Origin: an uncultured Duncaniella sp.
GTDB taxonomy: Bacteria; Bacteroidota; Bacteroidia; Bacteroidales; Muribaculaceae
Assembly (NCBI GenBank): GCA_910586305.1
Contig: CAJUGS010000001.1
Location: 51,544-115,543 of the forward strand
Length of the DNA stretch: 64,000 bases
Direction of reading: 5' to 3'
The first letter of the stretch is position 1. Every line of letters starts with the position of its first letter. Of this stretch, positions 33,590 through 42,318 are shown one piece after another. The translations under genes were made by a program, and so were the position numbers. The notes below the pieces were generated by a model. It was not told the origin of the DNA and made no database searches. It saw only the letters and a program-made list of their open reading frames with translations.

Positions 33590-35317
33590 ATGAAAATAAA
33601 CCTTTCATTCATTCTGGCCGTCCTGTTTATGACTGCCGCTTTTTCCTCCCGTGCTGTTCCTGCCAAGCCGGGTGTAATGGTATTCACCCAGCCAGACGGT
33701 ACCGTTGTTGAGGCCTACATGATAGGAGACGAGCATTTCCATTTCTACGAGACTCCCTCCGGCGAGCTTCTTCTCCGTGACGCAGATGGCTTCATCCGCC
33801 GTGCTTCACTCACATCTGCCGGCGAGTTGTCGACATCGGGTGTTCCCACCGGAGTGGCCACTCCTGCCGCCGAAGCCACAGCCATCCGCCGTGCCATAGC
33901 TTCGCGCCGTGCGGCCATAAAGGAGGAAAGCGTGGCCCGTCGTCGTGTGGCCCCGGCTCCAATCCCCCTCGACTTCCCCACCACCGGAGTGGTGAAAGGT
34001 CTCATCATCATGGCCGAGTTCCAGGATGTGAAGTTCTCGTCCAAAGCCACCCGCGAGCTGTATGACCGCAAGATTAACGAGCCTGGCTACTCCGACGAGT
34101 CGACCTATGGAAGCGTCATCGACTATTTCACCACCCAGAGTTCCGGTCGATTCACACCCAAGTTTGACGTTGTAGGCCCCGTCACCCTACCCCACGACCG
34201 CAAATGGTATGGCGAGACCGAGCGTCTCGACGACCTCTTCCGCGATGCCTGCAAGGGTGCCGACGAGGCCGGTGTCGACTTCACACAGTATGATGTCAAC
34301 AACGACTTCTTTGTCGATTTCGTCTTTGTCATCTTCGCCGGACACGGCGAGGCCCAGGGCGGTCCTGCCGAGTGCATATGGCCGGCTATGAAGGATCTCT
34401 CCAACTCGGTCTACGACTATTTCGACTTCATGAACCTCGGCGTGGCAGCCTGTGCCTGCGAGCTAAAGGGCAAGGATGGCGAGAATCTCGACGGTATCGG
34501 CACTATATGCCACGAATTCAGCCACATACTCGGTCTGGCCGACATCTACGACTCCTCTCAGCAGGGCGGCCACGGCATGGCACACTTTGACATCATGGAC
34601 CGCGGCACCTACAATGACGATCAGGTGACCCCGTCGGGCTATACCGCCATGGACAAGTACACTCTCGGATGGCTCGAACCCGACATCCTTGAGACCCCCG
34701 CCAAAGGTATCACACTCGACAGCTTCGAGAAGACCAACAAGGCCTACTTTATTGTCAATCCAAAAAATACCAACGAGTATTTCACCCTCGAGAACCGCCG
34801 TCAGGAGGGTTGGGACAAGGGTCTGCCCAACCATGGTCTCGTCATCAGCTATTGCCACTACGACCAGCAGCACTGGCGCCGCAACACGGTCAATGCCGTC
34901 ATGATGGCCGGCTATGAGCACGTGCGCATTGTGGCTGCCGACAATGTGTGGAGCGAAGAGGGCAACAACGAGGCCGGCGATCCCTTCCCCGGATCAAAGG
35001 GCGTGACCTCTTTCGGTCCCGGCAACACCGCTTTCCTCTGGCAGTCGGACCGCTCGGTGCCCCAGTTCTCGCTCACAGACATAACTGAAAGCCCCGAGGG
35101 TATCATCACCTTCAACTTCAATGACTCGTCGGCTCTGACCGACATTGCTGCCGATTCAGATAGCGGTGTATGTGTGGCCGGAAACGACATTGTGGCTCCC
35201 GCCGGTTCCGAGGCCTTCGATCTCTCAGGCCGTCGCGTGGCTCTCACATCACTTCCTGCCGGAATCTACATTGTCCGCACTCCCGCCGGAATCTCGGCAA
35301 AGGTAGCGGTGAAGTAG
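33590..35317 (+). CDS. M6-family zinc metalloprotease with T9SS-like tail
   Basis: 575-residue secreted protease. Signal peptide MKINLSFILAVLFMTAAFSS, then a propeptide of about 120 residues with an Arg/Ala-rich stretch (AIRRAIASRRAAIKEE) that may hold activation sites. The M6 (immune inhibitor A-like) catalytic domain has the zinc motif HEFSH at residues 308-312, extended as HEFSHILGLADIYD, with the downstream Met-turn DIMDRG. The final about 45 residues (DIVAPAGSEAFDLSGR, LPAGIYIVRT) form a type A T9SS sorting domain. It likely acts at the surface or outside on host or dietary protein. A repeat protein with a related tail follows 58 nt later, probably in one transcript. Confidence 0.9.
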   Translation: MKINLSFILAVLFMTAAFSSRAVPAKPGVMVFTQPDGTVVEAYMIGDEHFHFYETPSGELLLRDADGFIRRASLTSAGELSTSGVPTGVATPAAEATAIRRAIASRRAAIKEESVARRRVAPAPIPLDFPTTGVVKGLIIMAEFQDVKFSSKATRELYDRKINEPGYSDESTYGSVIDYFTTQSSGRFTPKFDVVGPVTLPHDRKWYGETERLDDLFRDACKGADEAGVDFTQYDVNNDFFVDFVFVIFAGHGEAQGGPAECIWPAMKDLSNSVYDYFDFMNLGVAACACELKGKDGENLDGIGTICHEFSHILGLADIYDSSQQGGHGMAHFDIMDRGTYNDDQVTPSGYTAMDKYTLGWLEPDILETPAKGITLDSFEKTNKAYFIVNPKNTNEYFTLENRRQEGWDKGLPNHGLVISYCHYDQQHWRRNTVNAVMMAGYEHVRIVAADNVWSEEGNNEAGDPFPGSKGVTSFGPGNTAFLWQSDRSVPQFSLTDITESPEGIITFNFNDSSALTDIAADSDSGVCVAGNDIVAPAGSEAFDLSGRRVALTSLPAGIYIVRTPAGISAKVAVK

Positions 35318-35375
35318 GACTTGCCCCCAGCCAAAACACAGTTTTACTTATATCATCACAAAAACCACTATCATT

Positions 35376-38207
35376 ATGTTCAAGAAATTTCTACTTTCAT
35401 TTCTTGCTATGATTGTAGGCTTCTTCGCGGTATCGGCACAGACGTCCGTCATAGTTGACGTCGACAATGCTGCCAACGTGAGAGTCTATACATATCAGAA
35501 AGGAGACTTGAGCCTCGTTGACGGCATGAATCGCATCACCGATCTCTCCGAGGCTGACTCGCCCCTCGTCATCGAGCCGGCGGGCAACGCCTCCATCGTC
35601 TCTGTCACAAAGAACGGCACAGACCTTCTCTCGCCTTCGGGCGACGGCCTCTACCGTGTGGCCATTGAGAGCATGATGCTCCAGATTGTCACCTCGGGCG
35701 GTGGCTCGGCGACACAGGAGGTCGGACTCAATGTCAGCGGCATGGGTAATCCCGGAAGCTTTACCCTCAAGGCCGGTGGAGCAGACATTCCCGTGGGACA
35801 GCAGGTAATGGTGTCGCCGGGCACTGAAGTCACCGTAATTCCCGCCACAGGCTATGAGGTGGAAAAGGTGACCGATCTCTATATGACATCGGTAGGCACT
35901 CCCGGTGCCGGTGGAACACAGACCTTCACTGTGGGCAACGAAGATGTCAACTGGTACTATGTATACACCAAGGTGACCGGTCTCTCGTTTACAATCGAGA
36001 CTGACTATGCACCCAATGTTACCGCCATACTCAACGCCAAGCCCGACGGCTCGGCCGATTCCTACAAATATATCGAGCTTAATGCCAACGGTTCCACAAA
36101 GGTTGTCACAACCAAGGATATGGAACCCCTCGTAATCCAGGCCACTGAAGGTGCGGAGATTCTGAGTGTCACCCGCAACGGCGAGCCGGTCAACTATTTC
36201 GAGCCCGGAGTATCCTGGGTCACCGGATATGTCACCGAGTTTGAGGAGGGCGACGTTTTCGCAGTCACCACAAAGGGTCGCGCCGTAGACTACACTTTTG
36301 TCTCCGCTCCCGACAATGCTCCCCTTGAGAGCTACATCTTCAAGCTTGCAGACGGCACCATCCTCAATGTCTCCGGCACCGAGCAGAAGCTTTCTCTCCC
36401 CCTCGGTTCCAAGGTGTACATCGAAGGCCGTCCCGGCACTGACTACAAGTATGTCGTTGCCAACAGCTATGCTCCCGATATGCGTGAGTGGATCCGTGTC
36501 ACCGAGAACGGCTCAGCCACTGTCTACGGCACACGCTCCACAGGCGTAACTGTCAATGTCGATGCTGCATCACGCGTGGTGGTGAAGCAGGCCAACGGTC
36601 GCGGAGACGCTCTCACACTCTCCGACGGTGAGAACTCGTTTGAACTCTCCAGCCTTCAGAATTCTCTTGCCGTGTCTCCCACCGAGGGCAATCAGATTGC
36701 CTCTGTCACCCTCGACGGCACCCCCGTGGAGCCGGGTCGCAACGGCGTATACCTCGCCACAGTGGCCGAGGGTTCGTATCTCGACATCAAGTCGCGCAAG
36801 ATTCCCGGCGACGTGGCCGTGTCGTTTGTTCTCAACGATGGCGCCCAGATATCCTGGCTCACAGCCACTCTCAACGACGAGCCCTGCGACATTGCAGCCA
36901 CTATGACAGTCAAGTCAGGCTCGACCATGACTCTCGCTCCCACTCTCGGCTATCGCATTGACGCTGTGACCACTATGACTCCCGGCTGCAACGTGGTGAA
37001 GGATACCGAGACAGGCGTGTATATTCTCACTGTCGGCGAAGAGGCTGACGCGGCTATGTTCTCCGTGGTAGTCAATGAAATCACCGCACAGGAAGGCGAT
37101 GCTCTCGTGATTATCAAAACCGAGTCGCCCTTCTTCAACTTCCTTGAGCGCACTCCCGAGGGAACCACTGTCAAGACTCTTGATTCCAAGGAGGTAAACG
37201 AGGTGAAGATTGGCAACTCGATCTACTTCTACACCTTCACTTCTGGTGTTTATATCAAGTCGGTCAAGGTCAACGGCAAAGAGATAGCCGAGGCTGTCGA
37301 TAAGCGCAATTTCTCGGTTGTGATTACCGAAAACTGCACTGTCGAGATCGAAAGCTACCAGAAGGTCGAGGTGGCCACCGTCAACACCATCAATGATGTG
37401 GCCCATATCACCATTGGCGACATCACCATACTTGATTCCGAGGGCAATCCTGTTCGCAATCTCGAGTGCGAGGTCGGTCAGACCATCACCTTCAAGGTAG
37501 AGACCACAGCCGGCTACAAGTTCGTCAACATCGAGAAGTTCTATCCCGAACCTGTCACCGCTATCGATGGACTCACCTACACCATCACCAGCGAGGATGC
37601 AGAGATGGGCATGATACAGTTCCGCGGAGTGTTTGTCAAGGACGAGGAGCATCCCTCGTTTACCATCCGCACTTCGCCCGCCTACGAGATTGACCCCGCC
37701 ACCGGCAAGCCCATGCAGGGCGAGGAGTCGATTGTGGCCTATGTATATGTCTACATCGGCGACGATATCTCGGCCGAGACCGGTCTCAGCTCCAACTTCG
37801 TCACCGAGTATACAGCCGAAGTAGGCTCTCAGGTACACCTCGTATGCTTTGCCCGTGAGGACTACCAGCTCAAGAACTTCTGTCTTGCAGCCGGCTATCC
37901 CAATTCCACCTTCCCCGGCAGCTTCTATACTGTCAGCGCCGACGATGCCAACTCTGAAGGCGTAATCTGGATTACCGGTGTGGTGGAGAAGAAGAGTTCA
38001 GGTATCGATGGCATCAGCGCCGAGGGCTCTCTGAGCTATGACCGCGCCACTGCCACCATCAATGCTACTTCGACCACCGTGGTCTACACTGTGTCGGGTG
38101 CGGCCGTTCTCACCCTCGAGGCCGGCGAGACATCTCTCGCCACCCTTCCCGCCGGTGTCTACATCGCAGTGGCTGCCGACGGAAAGACACTCAAATTTGT
38201 GAAGTAA
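35376..38207 (+). CDS. Large secreted beta-repeat protein with degenerate T9SS-like tail
   Basis: 943 residues beginning with a signal peptide (FLLSFLAMIVGFFAVSAQ). Most of the protein is built from related beta-rich modules of about 90-130 residues. Three are easy to see, starting near SVIVDVDNAANVRV, SFTIETDYAPNVTAI and TVNVDAASRVVVKQA, each leading to a line like SVTKNGTDL, SVTRNGEPV or SVTLDGTPV. Further parts resemble Listeria-Bacteroides-type repeats (VGQTITFKVETTAGYKFVNIE). The C-terminus (VVYTVSGAAVLTLEAGE, LPAGVYIAVAADG, KFVK) is a shortened sorting-like tail. No enzyme motif is visible. Probable surface or adhesive partner of the adjacent M6 protease, by context only. Confidence 0.8.
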   Translation: MFKKFLLSFLAMIVGFFAVSAQTSVIVDVDNAANVRVYTYQKGDLSLVDGMNRITDLSEADSPLVIEPAGNASIVSVTKNGTDLLSPSGDGLYRVAIESMMLQIVTSGGGSATQEVGLNVSGMGNPGSFTLKAGGADIPVGQQVMVSPGTEVTVIPATGYEVEKVTDLYMTSVGTPGAGGTQTFTVGNEDVNWYYVYTKVTGLSFTIETDYAPNVTAILNAKPDGSADSYKYIELNANGSTKVVTTKDMEPLVIQATEGAEILSVTRNGEPVNYFEPGVSWVTGYVTEFEEGDVFAVTTKGRAVDYTFVSAPDNAPLESYIFKLADGTILNVSGTEQKLSLPLGSKVYIEGRPGTDYKYVVANSYAPDMREWIRVTENGSATVYGTRSTGVTVNVDAASRVVVKQANGRGDALTLSDGENSFELSSLQNSLAVSPTEGNQIASVTLDGTPVEPGRNGVYLATVAEGSYLDIKSRKIPGDVAVSFVLNDGAQISWLTATLNDEPCDIAATMTVKSGSTMTLAPTLGYRIDAVTTMTPGCNVVKDTETGVYILTVGEEADAAMFSVVVNEITAQEGDALVIIKTESPFFNFLERTPEGTTVKTLDSKEVNEVKIGNSIYFYTFTSGVYIKSVKVNGKEIAEAVDKRNFSVVITENCTVEIESYQKVEVATVNTINDVAHITIGDITILDSEGNPVRNLECEVGQTITFKVETTAGYKFVNIEKFYPEPVTAIDGLTYTITSEDAEMGMIQFRGVFVKDEEHPSFTIRTSPAYEIDPATGKPMQGEESIVAYVYVYIGDDISAETGLSSNFVTEYTAEVGSQVHLVCFAREDYQLKNFCLAAGYPNSTFPGSFYTVSADDANSEGVIWITGVVEKKSSGIDGISAEGSLSYDRATATINATSTTVVYTVSGAAVLTLEAGETSLATLPAGVYIAVAADGKTLKFVK

Positions 38208-38233
38208 ACACGGCCTGACGGCCCATTATACAG

Positions 38234-38272
38234 CGTCCTCCGTAACCGTTCCGGTTGCGGAGGACGTTTTTT
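38234..38272 (+). terminator. Rho-independent terminator after the repeat-protein gene
   Basis: Arms 38234-38242 and 38258-38266 pair perfectly and continue into a five-pair inner stem with a 5-nt loop; six T follow. Confidence 0.9.
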
Positions 38273-38331
38273 GTGAGATTTTTTACTGACGTATGAACTA
38301 TTTCAGGCGCGGTGCGTTTAGTAGGTATAAG

Positions 38332-38374
38332 ATTACTTTTTCCATTGCAAGAAATGTGATAATGATTGGTTTAT
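38332..38374. repeat. Dispersed intergenic repeat, copy 1
   Basis: 43 bases identical to 63958-64000. The similarity continues less exactly for about 45 bases upstream (TGAACTATT, TGCGTTT and TAGGTA shared). No coding sense, no known element recognised. It lies between two terminators of convergent genes. Confidence 0.8.
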
Positions 38375-38381
38375 TGTCAAA

Positions 38382-38410
38382 CGAGGAGTCGACGTGATGT
38401 CAACTCCTCG
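38382..38410 (-). terminator. Hairpin after the mechanosensitive channel gene
   Basis: 12-base arms (38382-38393, 38399-38410) pair with one mismatch around a 5-nt loop, just beyond the stop of the leftward channel gene at 38418. Confidence 0.6.
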
Positions 38411-38417
38411 CTTGGTT

Positions 38418-39614
38418 TTATGTGGTTTTGAGCGAAAGGATGTCAACCCCCGACGGGGCCTGGTAGATGCGCAGGCCGAAGTCTCCCACTTTGGCCATCA
38501 CATGGTCCATCAGCGCGGCCTGGTAGTGCTCGTAGGGCTTCCATTCCGTGAGGGCTGTGAACAGATACAGCTCTATGGGTACTCCGTAGGTTGTCGGCGG
38601 CATTTCGCGCACCATGTATATCATTCCTGCCGACTCTTTGAGCTGGGGCATATGAGAGATGTAGTATTCCAGGTAGAAACGGAACAGGGTGAGATTGACC
38701 ACCGGACGGTTTGTGTCGAACTGCTTCATCCAAGGCTCGCCGGCAAATCGGGCCAGCAATTCGGGAGAACAGAATGAGACGGTGTTGACGTCTATGGTGA
38801 ACTGTCTGGTGATGCGGCGTCCGCGTGATGCCTGCATCCCTCGCCAGTTCTGAAACGACTCGCTCACGAGCGAGTATGGAGGGACGGTGACAATGGTCAT
38901 GTCGAAATTCTGTACCTTGACGGTGGTGAGTCCCACTTCGAGAACGGTTCCGTTGATGTTGCGCGCCGGGACTGTGATCCAGTCGCCCGGACGGAGCATA
39001 TCGTTGAGGGTGAGCTGCACTCCCGCCACCATGCCCATTATGGAGTCTTTGAACACCAACATCAGCACTGTGGCCGCGGCACCGAGTCCGGTGATGACAA
39101 CTGTTGGATTCTTTCCTGTGAGGATGGAGATCACGATTATGACTCCGACAAGTATGGTGATGACCTGGAGCATCTGGCGTATTCCCTGGAGTGACCGTGC
39201 ACGCTCTGAGGCTCGCTCGGTGAGAATGGCGTAGGAGGCGAGGATGAGACGGTTGATGAGGTGCACTATCACGGCCACCATGAGTATCTTCAGTGCCACC
39301 ACGGCCATGGTGCATATTCCAGGATAAAGTTTCAGGGCCGGTGGCAGAGTGTTCTGGAGCAGGAGGACTGCCACGAACTCGGCCACCACTCTCAGCAGTC
39401 GGCCATTGAACAGCAGGTCGTCCCATGTGGCCTCGGTCTTGCGGACCACATGGCTGACGAGCGGGATGATGTAGCGTGTGAGCAGGATGAATACCGCCCA
39501 CGACAGCAGCAGGCTCCCGCCGGTCACGAGAAGGGTGGAACACAGGTTGTTGTAGTCTGTGGCTACCCCCCACGACTCGAATATGCGCGAGGCTGAATCA
39601 AGAAAGTAGTTCAT
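38418..39614 (-). CDS. MscS-family mechanosensitive channel, YbdG-like
   Basis: Inner-membrane channel of about 398 residues with four to five N-terminal helices and an MscS core. The pore helix and its exit read GLGAAATVLMLVFKDSIMG, followed by the beta domain with GDWITVPARNINGTVLEVGL and TTVKVQNFDMTIVTVPPYSLV. The order and C-terminal half (EYYISHMP, VPIELYLFT, FGLRIYQAPSGVDI) closely resemble E. coli YbdG, the mini-conductance osmotic-stress channel. I start at 39614 (MNYFLDSASRIFESW), which gives a YbdG-like N-terminus; an open frame to 39683 passes through a perfect hairpin. It is the last gene of the leftward purC operon. Confidence 0.88.
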   Translation of the reverse strand: MNYFLDSASRIFESWGVATDYNNLCSTLLVTGGSLLLSWAVFILLTRYIIPLVSHVVRKTEATWDDLLFNGRLLRVVAEFVAVLLLQNTLPPALKLYPGICTMAVVALKILMVAVIVHLINRLILASYAILTERASERARSLQGIRQMLQVITILVGVIIVISILTGKNPTVVITGLGAAATVLMLVFKDSIMGMVAGVQLTLNDMLRPGDWITVPARNINGTVLEVGLTTVKVQNFDMTIVTVPPYSLVSESFQNWRGMQASRGRRITRQFTIDVNTVSFCSPELLARFAGEPWMKQFDTNRPVVNLTLFRFYLEYYISHMPQLKESAGMIYMVREMPPTTYGVPIELYLFTALTEWKPYEHYQAALMDHVMAKVGDFGLRIYQAPSGVDILSLKTT

Positions 39615-39645
39615 TGGGATTTCTTTGATGGTTTGTGTCATAAAG

Positions 39646-39685
39646 ACGTGGTCCATATTGCGCAAAGGCACATTATGGACCACGT
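39646..39685 (-). terminator. Hairpin between cysS and the YbdG-like channel gene
   Basis: Perfect 12-bp stem (39646-39657 with 39674-39685), 16-nt loop. Only TTT follows on the minus strand, so partial termination or RNA processing between the two genes is more likely than full termination. Confidence 0.5.
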
Positions 39686-39711
39686 GGTTATGGATCTGTT
39701 GGTGTGTTCTG

Positions 39712-41193
39712 TCACTTAATGCTCCATTCGGCGCCGTCCTTTGTGTCCTTTATGACGAAGCCGGCAGCTGAGAGACGGTCGCGGATGAGGTCGGAGGTGG
39801 CCCAGTCTTTCGAGGCCTTGGCCTTGGCGCGCATCTCGAGCAGCAGGTCCATGGCTTCCTCGAAGGGCTTGAGAGCCGAGGCGTCGCTCCCTTCGGTGAG
39901 CTCAGTGCGGATGCCCAGGATGTCGACGAGGAATGTGTCAAACACGCTTTTCAGCTCGTCGATGTCGGCTTGTGTGGCCGTGGCCTTTCCGTCTTTGACG
40001 GAGTTGACCATGCGCAGCGCGTCAAAGAGATGTGCTATCACCACCGGGGTGTTGAGATCGTCGTCGAGAGCCGCGTAGCAGTTGGCGCGCACGGAGCTGA
40101 CGTCGATTGTCGACTGTTCCGACGGGGTTAGCTCGCGCAGACGGCGGTAGCCTTCGAGCATACGTCCGAGGGCCTTCTCGGAGGCCTGCAGGGCTTCGTT
40201 GGAGAAGTCTACAGTGCCGCGATAGTGGGCCTGGAGGATGAAGAAGCGTATGGTCATGGGCGAATAGGGCTGTGCGAGCAGGGGGTGAGAGCCGTTGAAG
40301 AACTCGTCGAGGGTGATGAAGTTGCCCAGCGACTTGCCCATTTTCTTGCCGTTGATGGTGATCATGTTGTTGTGCATCCAGTAGCGGACGGTCTCGTGGC
40401 CGTTGTGGGCCATGCTCTGGGCTATCTCACACTCGTGGTGGGGGAACATGAGGTCCATGCCTCCTCCGTGGATGTCGAAAGTCTCGCCGAGATATTTCTC
40501 GCCCATTGTCGAGCATTCGAGGTGCCATCCGGGGAATCCTTCGCTCCATGGTGAGGGCCAGTGCATTATGTGCTCGGGCGCTGCCTTCTTCCAGAGGGCG
40601 AAGTCGGCCGGATTGCGCTTCTGGTCCTGTCCGTCGAGGGCGCGGGTGGTCGAGAGCAGCTCGTCGATGTTGCGTCCGGATAGTTTGCCGTAGTGGTGGT
40701 CGGCATTGTACTTGGGCACGTCGAAATACACCGATCCGTCGCTCACATAGGCGTAGCCTGCGTCGAGAATCTTCTGGACATAGTCTATCTGCTCGATGAT
40801 GTGGCCCGAGGCGTGGGGCTCTATCGAAGGCGGGAGCACGTTGAGCGCGTCCATGGCCTTGTGGTAGCGGTTGAGGTAGTACTGCACCACTTCCATCGGC
40901 TCGAGGTTGTCGAGCCTGGCCTTCTTTGCCACCTTGTCTTCACCATCGTCGGCATCGTGTTCCAGATGGCCCACGTCGGTGATGTTGCGCACATAGCGCA
41001 CTTTGTAGCCGAGGTGTTGAAGATAGCGGAACAGGATGTCGAAGGTTATGGCCGGACGTGCGTGTCCGAGATGGCCGTCGCCGTAGACTGTCGGGCCGCA
41101 GACATACATCCCCACCCTCCCCTCGTGGAGAGGGGTGAAGAGCTGTTTGGTGCGTGTGAGAGTGTTATAGATGGAAAGGTTGGAGGGTTTCAT
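39712..41193 (-). CDS. cysS: Cysteine--tRNA ligase
   Basis: Class I synthetase that charges tRNA-Cys. It has the zinc-binding start YVCGPTVYGDGHLGHARP, which includes the HIGH-type signature GHLGHA, further zinc-site residues in GWHLECSTM and HHECEIAQ, and the KMSKS-type loop KMGKSLGN. At 493 residues it is full length, with a C-terminal anticodon-binding helical domain. The start follows DUF3467 by 12 nt, and it belongs to the leftward purC-ubiE-DUF3467-cysS-channel operon. Confidence 0.97.
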   Translation of the reverse strand: MKPSNLSIYNTLTRTKQLFTPLHEGRVGMYVCGPTVYGDGHLGHARPAITFDILFRYLQHLGYKVRYVRNITDVGHLEHDADDGEDKVAKKARLDNLEPMEVVQYYLNRYHKAMDALNVLPPSIEPHASGHIIEQIDYVQKILDAGYAYVSDGSVYFDVPKYNADHHYGKLSGRNIDELLSTTRALDGQDQKRNPADFALWKKAAPEHIMHWPSPWSEGFPGWHLECSTMGEKYLGETFDIHGGGMDLMFPHHECEIAQSMAHNGHETVRYWMHNNMITINGKKMGKSLGNFITLDEFFNGSHPLLAQPYSPMTIRFFILQAHYRGTVDFSNEALQASEKALGRMLEGYRRLRELTPSEQSTIDVSSVRANCYAALDDDLNTPVVIAHLFDALRMVNSVKDGKATATQADIDELKSVFDTFLVDILGIRTELTEGSDASALKPFEEAMDLLLEMRAKAKASKDWATSDLIRDRLSAAGFVIKDTKDGAEWSIK

Positions 41194-41205
41194 CTTGCGG
41201 ATTTT

Positions 41206-41535
41206 TTAAGCTTTCCCGCCCATGATGAATGGGTTGGGAATCTCGCCGGGGTTGCCGCCCTGGTTGTTGACGGGACGCTTGGGACGGATTTCGCCGAAAG
41301 TGGCCTCGTACTTCTTTACATTCTCCATGAGTGCGCCGAGGAGGTTCTTGGCATTCTCGGGGCTCATGATGATGCGGCTCTGCACCTTGGCCTGGGGCAT
41401 ATTGGGGGCCATGGTGATGAAGTCGACGAAGAATTCGTTGGGGCCGTGGGTGATAACGGCGAGGTTGGAGTAGATACCTTTGGCCACCTCTGGGGTGAGC
41501 TCGATCTTTATTTCATTCTGCTTGTTGGGTTCCAT
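41206..41535 (-). CDS. DUF3467 protein
   Basis: 109 residues, cytosolic. The body (NEIKIELTPEVAKGIYSNLAVI, then SRIIMSPENAKNLLGAL) is the full DUF3467 domain, a small alpha/beta fold of unknown function common in Bacteroidetes and some other phyla. The last 25 residues are Pro/Gly/Asn-rich and probably flexible. It sits in the purC operon just before cysS. I do not know a function. Confidence 0.88.
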   Translation of the reverse strand: MEPNKQNEIKIELTPEVAKGIYSNLAVITHGPNEFFVDFITMAPNMPQAKVQSRIIMSPENAKNLLGALMENVKKYEATFGEIRPKRPVNNQGGNPGEIPNPFIMGGKA

Positions 41536-41576
41536 AGTGTCTGTGTGTATTTATGAATTGTTATCAGAGGTATGAA

Positions 41577-42317
41577 TCAGTTTTTCTTTGCGACATAGAT
41601 GGTGCAGGTGCCGAATGTCAGTGGTATGGCTCGCGGGGCGTCGAATCCTGCTGCCGAGAGGAGCGCACACATGGCGTCGCCCTGCGGGACGGCTGCTATC
41701 GACTCGGGCAGGTAGCTGTAGGCCCTGACATCCTTGCTCACGATGCGTCCGATTGTGGGAATCACGGTGCGCGTGTAGAAGTTGTAGAACGGGCGGACAA
41801 CTGACGACTGCGGCGTGGACAGCTCTATGATGAGTACTGTTCCTCGCGGGCGTAGCACACGGTGCATCTCGCGGTAGCCGGCCTCGATGTCGGCGAAGTT
41901 GCGCACTCCGTAGGCACAGGTCACGGCGTCGAACGTAGAGTCGGGGAACGGTAGCAGCAGGCAGTCGCCTATGCCGAGGGTAACCACTTCGTTGAGTTTC
42001 GCGTCGGATACCTTTCGCCGTCCTATCTCGATCATCTCCTCGGATAGGTCGACTCCCACCACTGAGAGCGGATCGAGTGTCCCGGCCATGCGGATGGCGA
42101 GGTCTCCGGTTCCCGTGGCTATGTCGAGTATCTCGTCGTGGTGTGCGGATGCAAGCATCTTCACGGCCTTTCGTCTCCAGAGTCTGTCAATGCCGAACGT
42201 CATCGCCCGGTTCATGAAGTCATAGGCCGGGGCGATGGCGTCAAACATTTCGCGGACCTGCTCCGCCTTGTCGCGTGAGTCGGTGCCGTAGGGTGTTATA
42301 TTCTCTACGTCTTGCAC
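41577..42317 (-). CDS. ubiE: Demethylmenaquinone/ubiquinone C-methyltransferase, GTG start
   Basis: SAM-dependent methyltransferase (246 residues) for the last step of menaquinone synthesis; the MenG role fits an anaerobe with menaquinone. The family N-terminus FDAIAPAYDFMN is followed by SAM motif I DIATGTGDLA, motif II VDLSEEMIE and the UbiE signature GVRNFADIEAG, then VLIIELSTP. The GTG at 42317 lies one base after the purC stop and gives the right N-terminus, so translation is probably coupled. Also known as menG. Confidence 0.95.
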   Translation of the reverse strand: MQDVENITPYGTDSRDKAEQVREMFDAIAPAYDFMNRAMTFGIDRLWRRKAVKMLASAHHDEILDIATGTGDLAIRMAGTLDPLSVVGVDLSEEMIEIGRRKVSDAKLNEVVTLGIGDCLLLPFPDSTFDAVTCAYGVRNFADIEAGYREMHRVLRPRGTVLIIELSTPQSSVVRPFYNFYTRTVIPTIGRIVSKDVRAYSYLPESIAAVPQGDAMCALLSAAGFDAPRAIPLTFGTCTIYVAKKN

Positions 42318-42318
42318 G

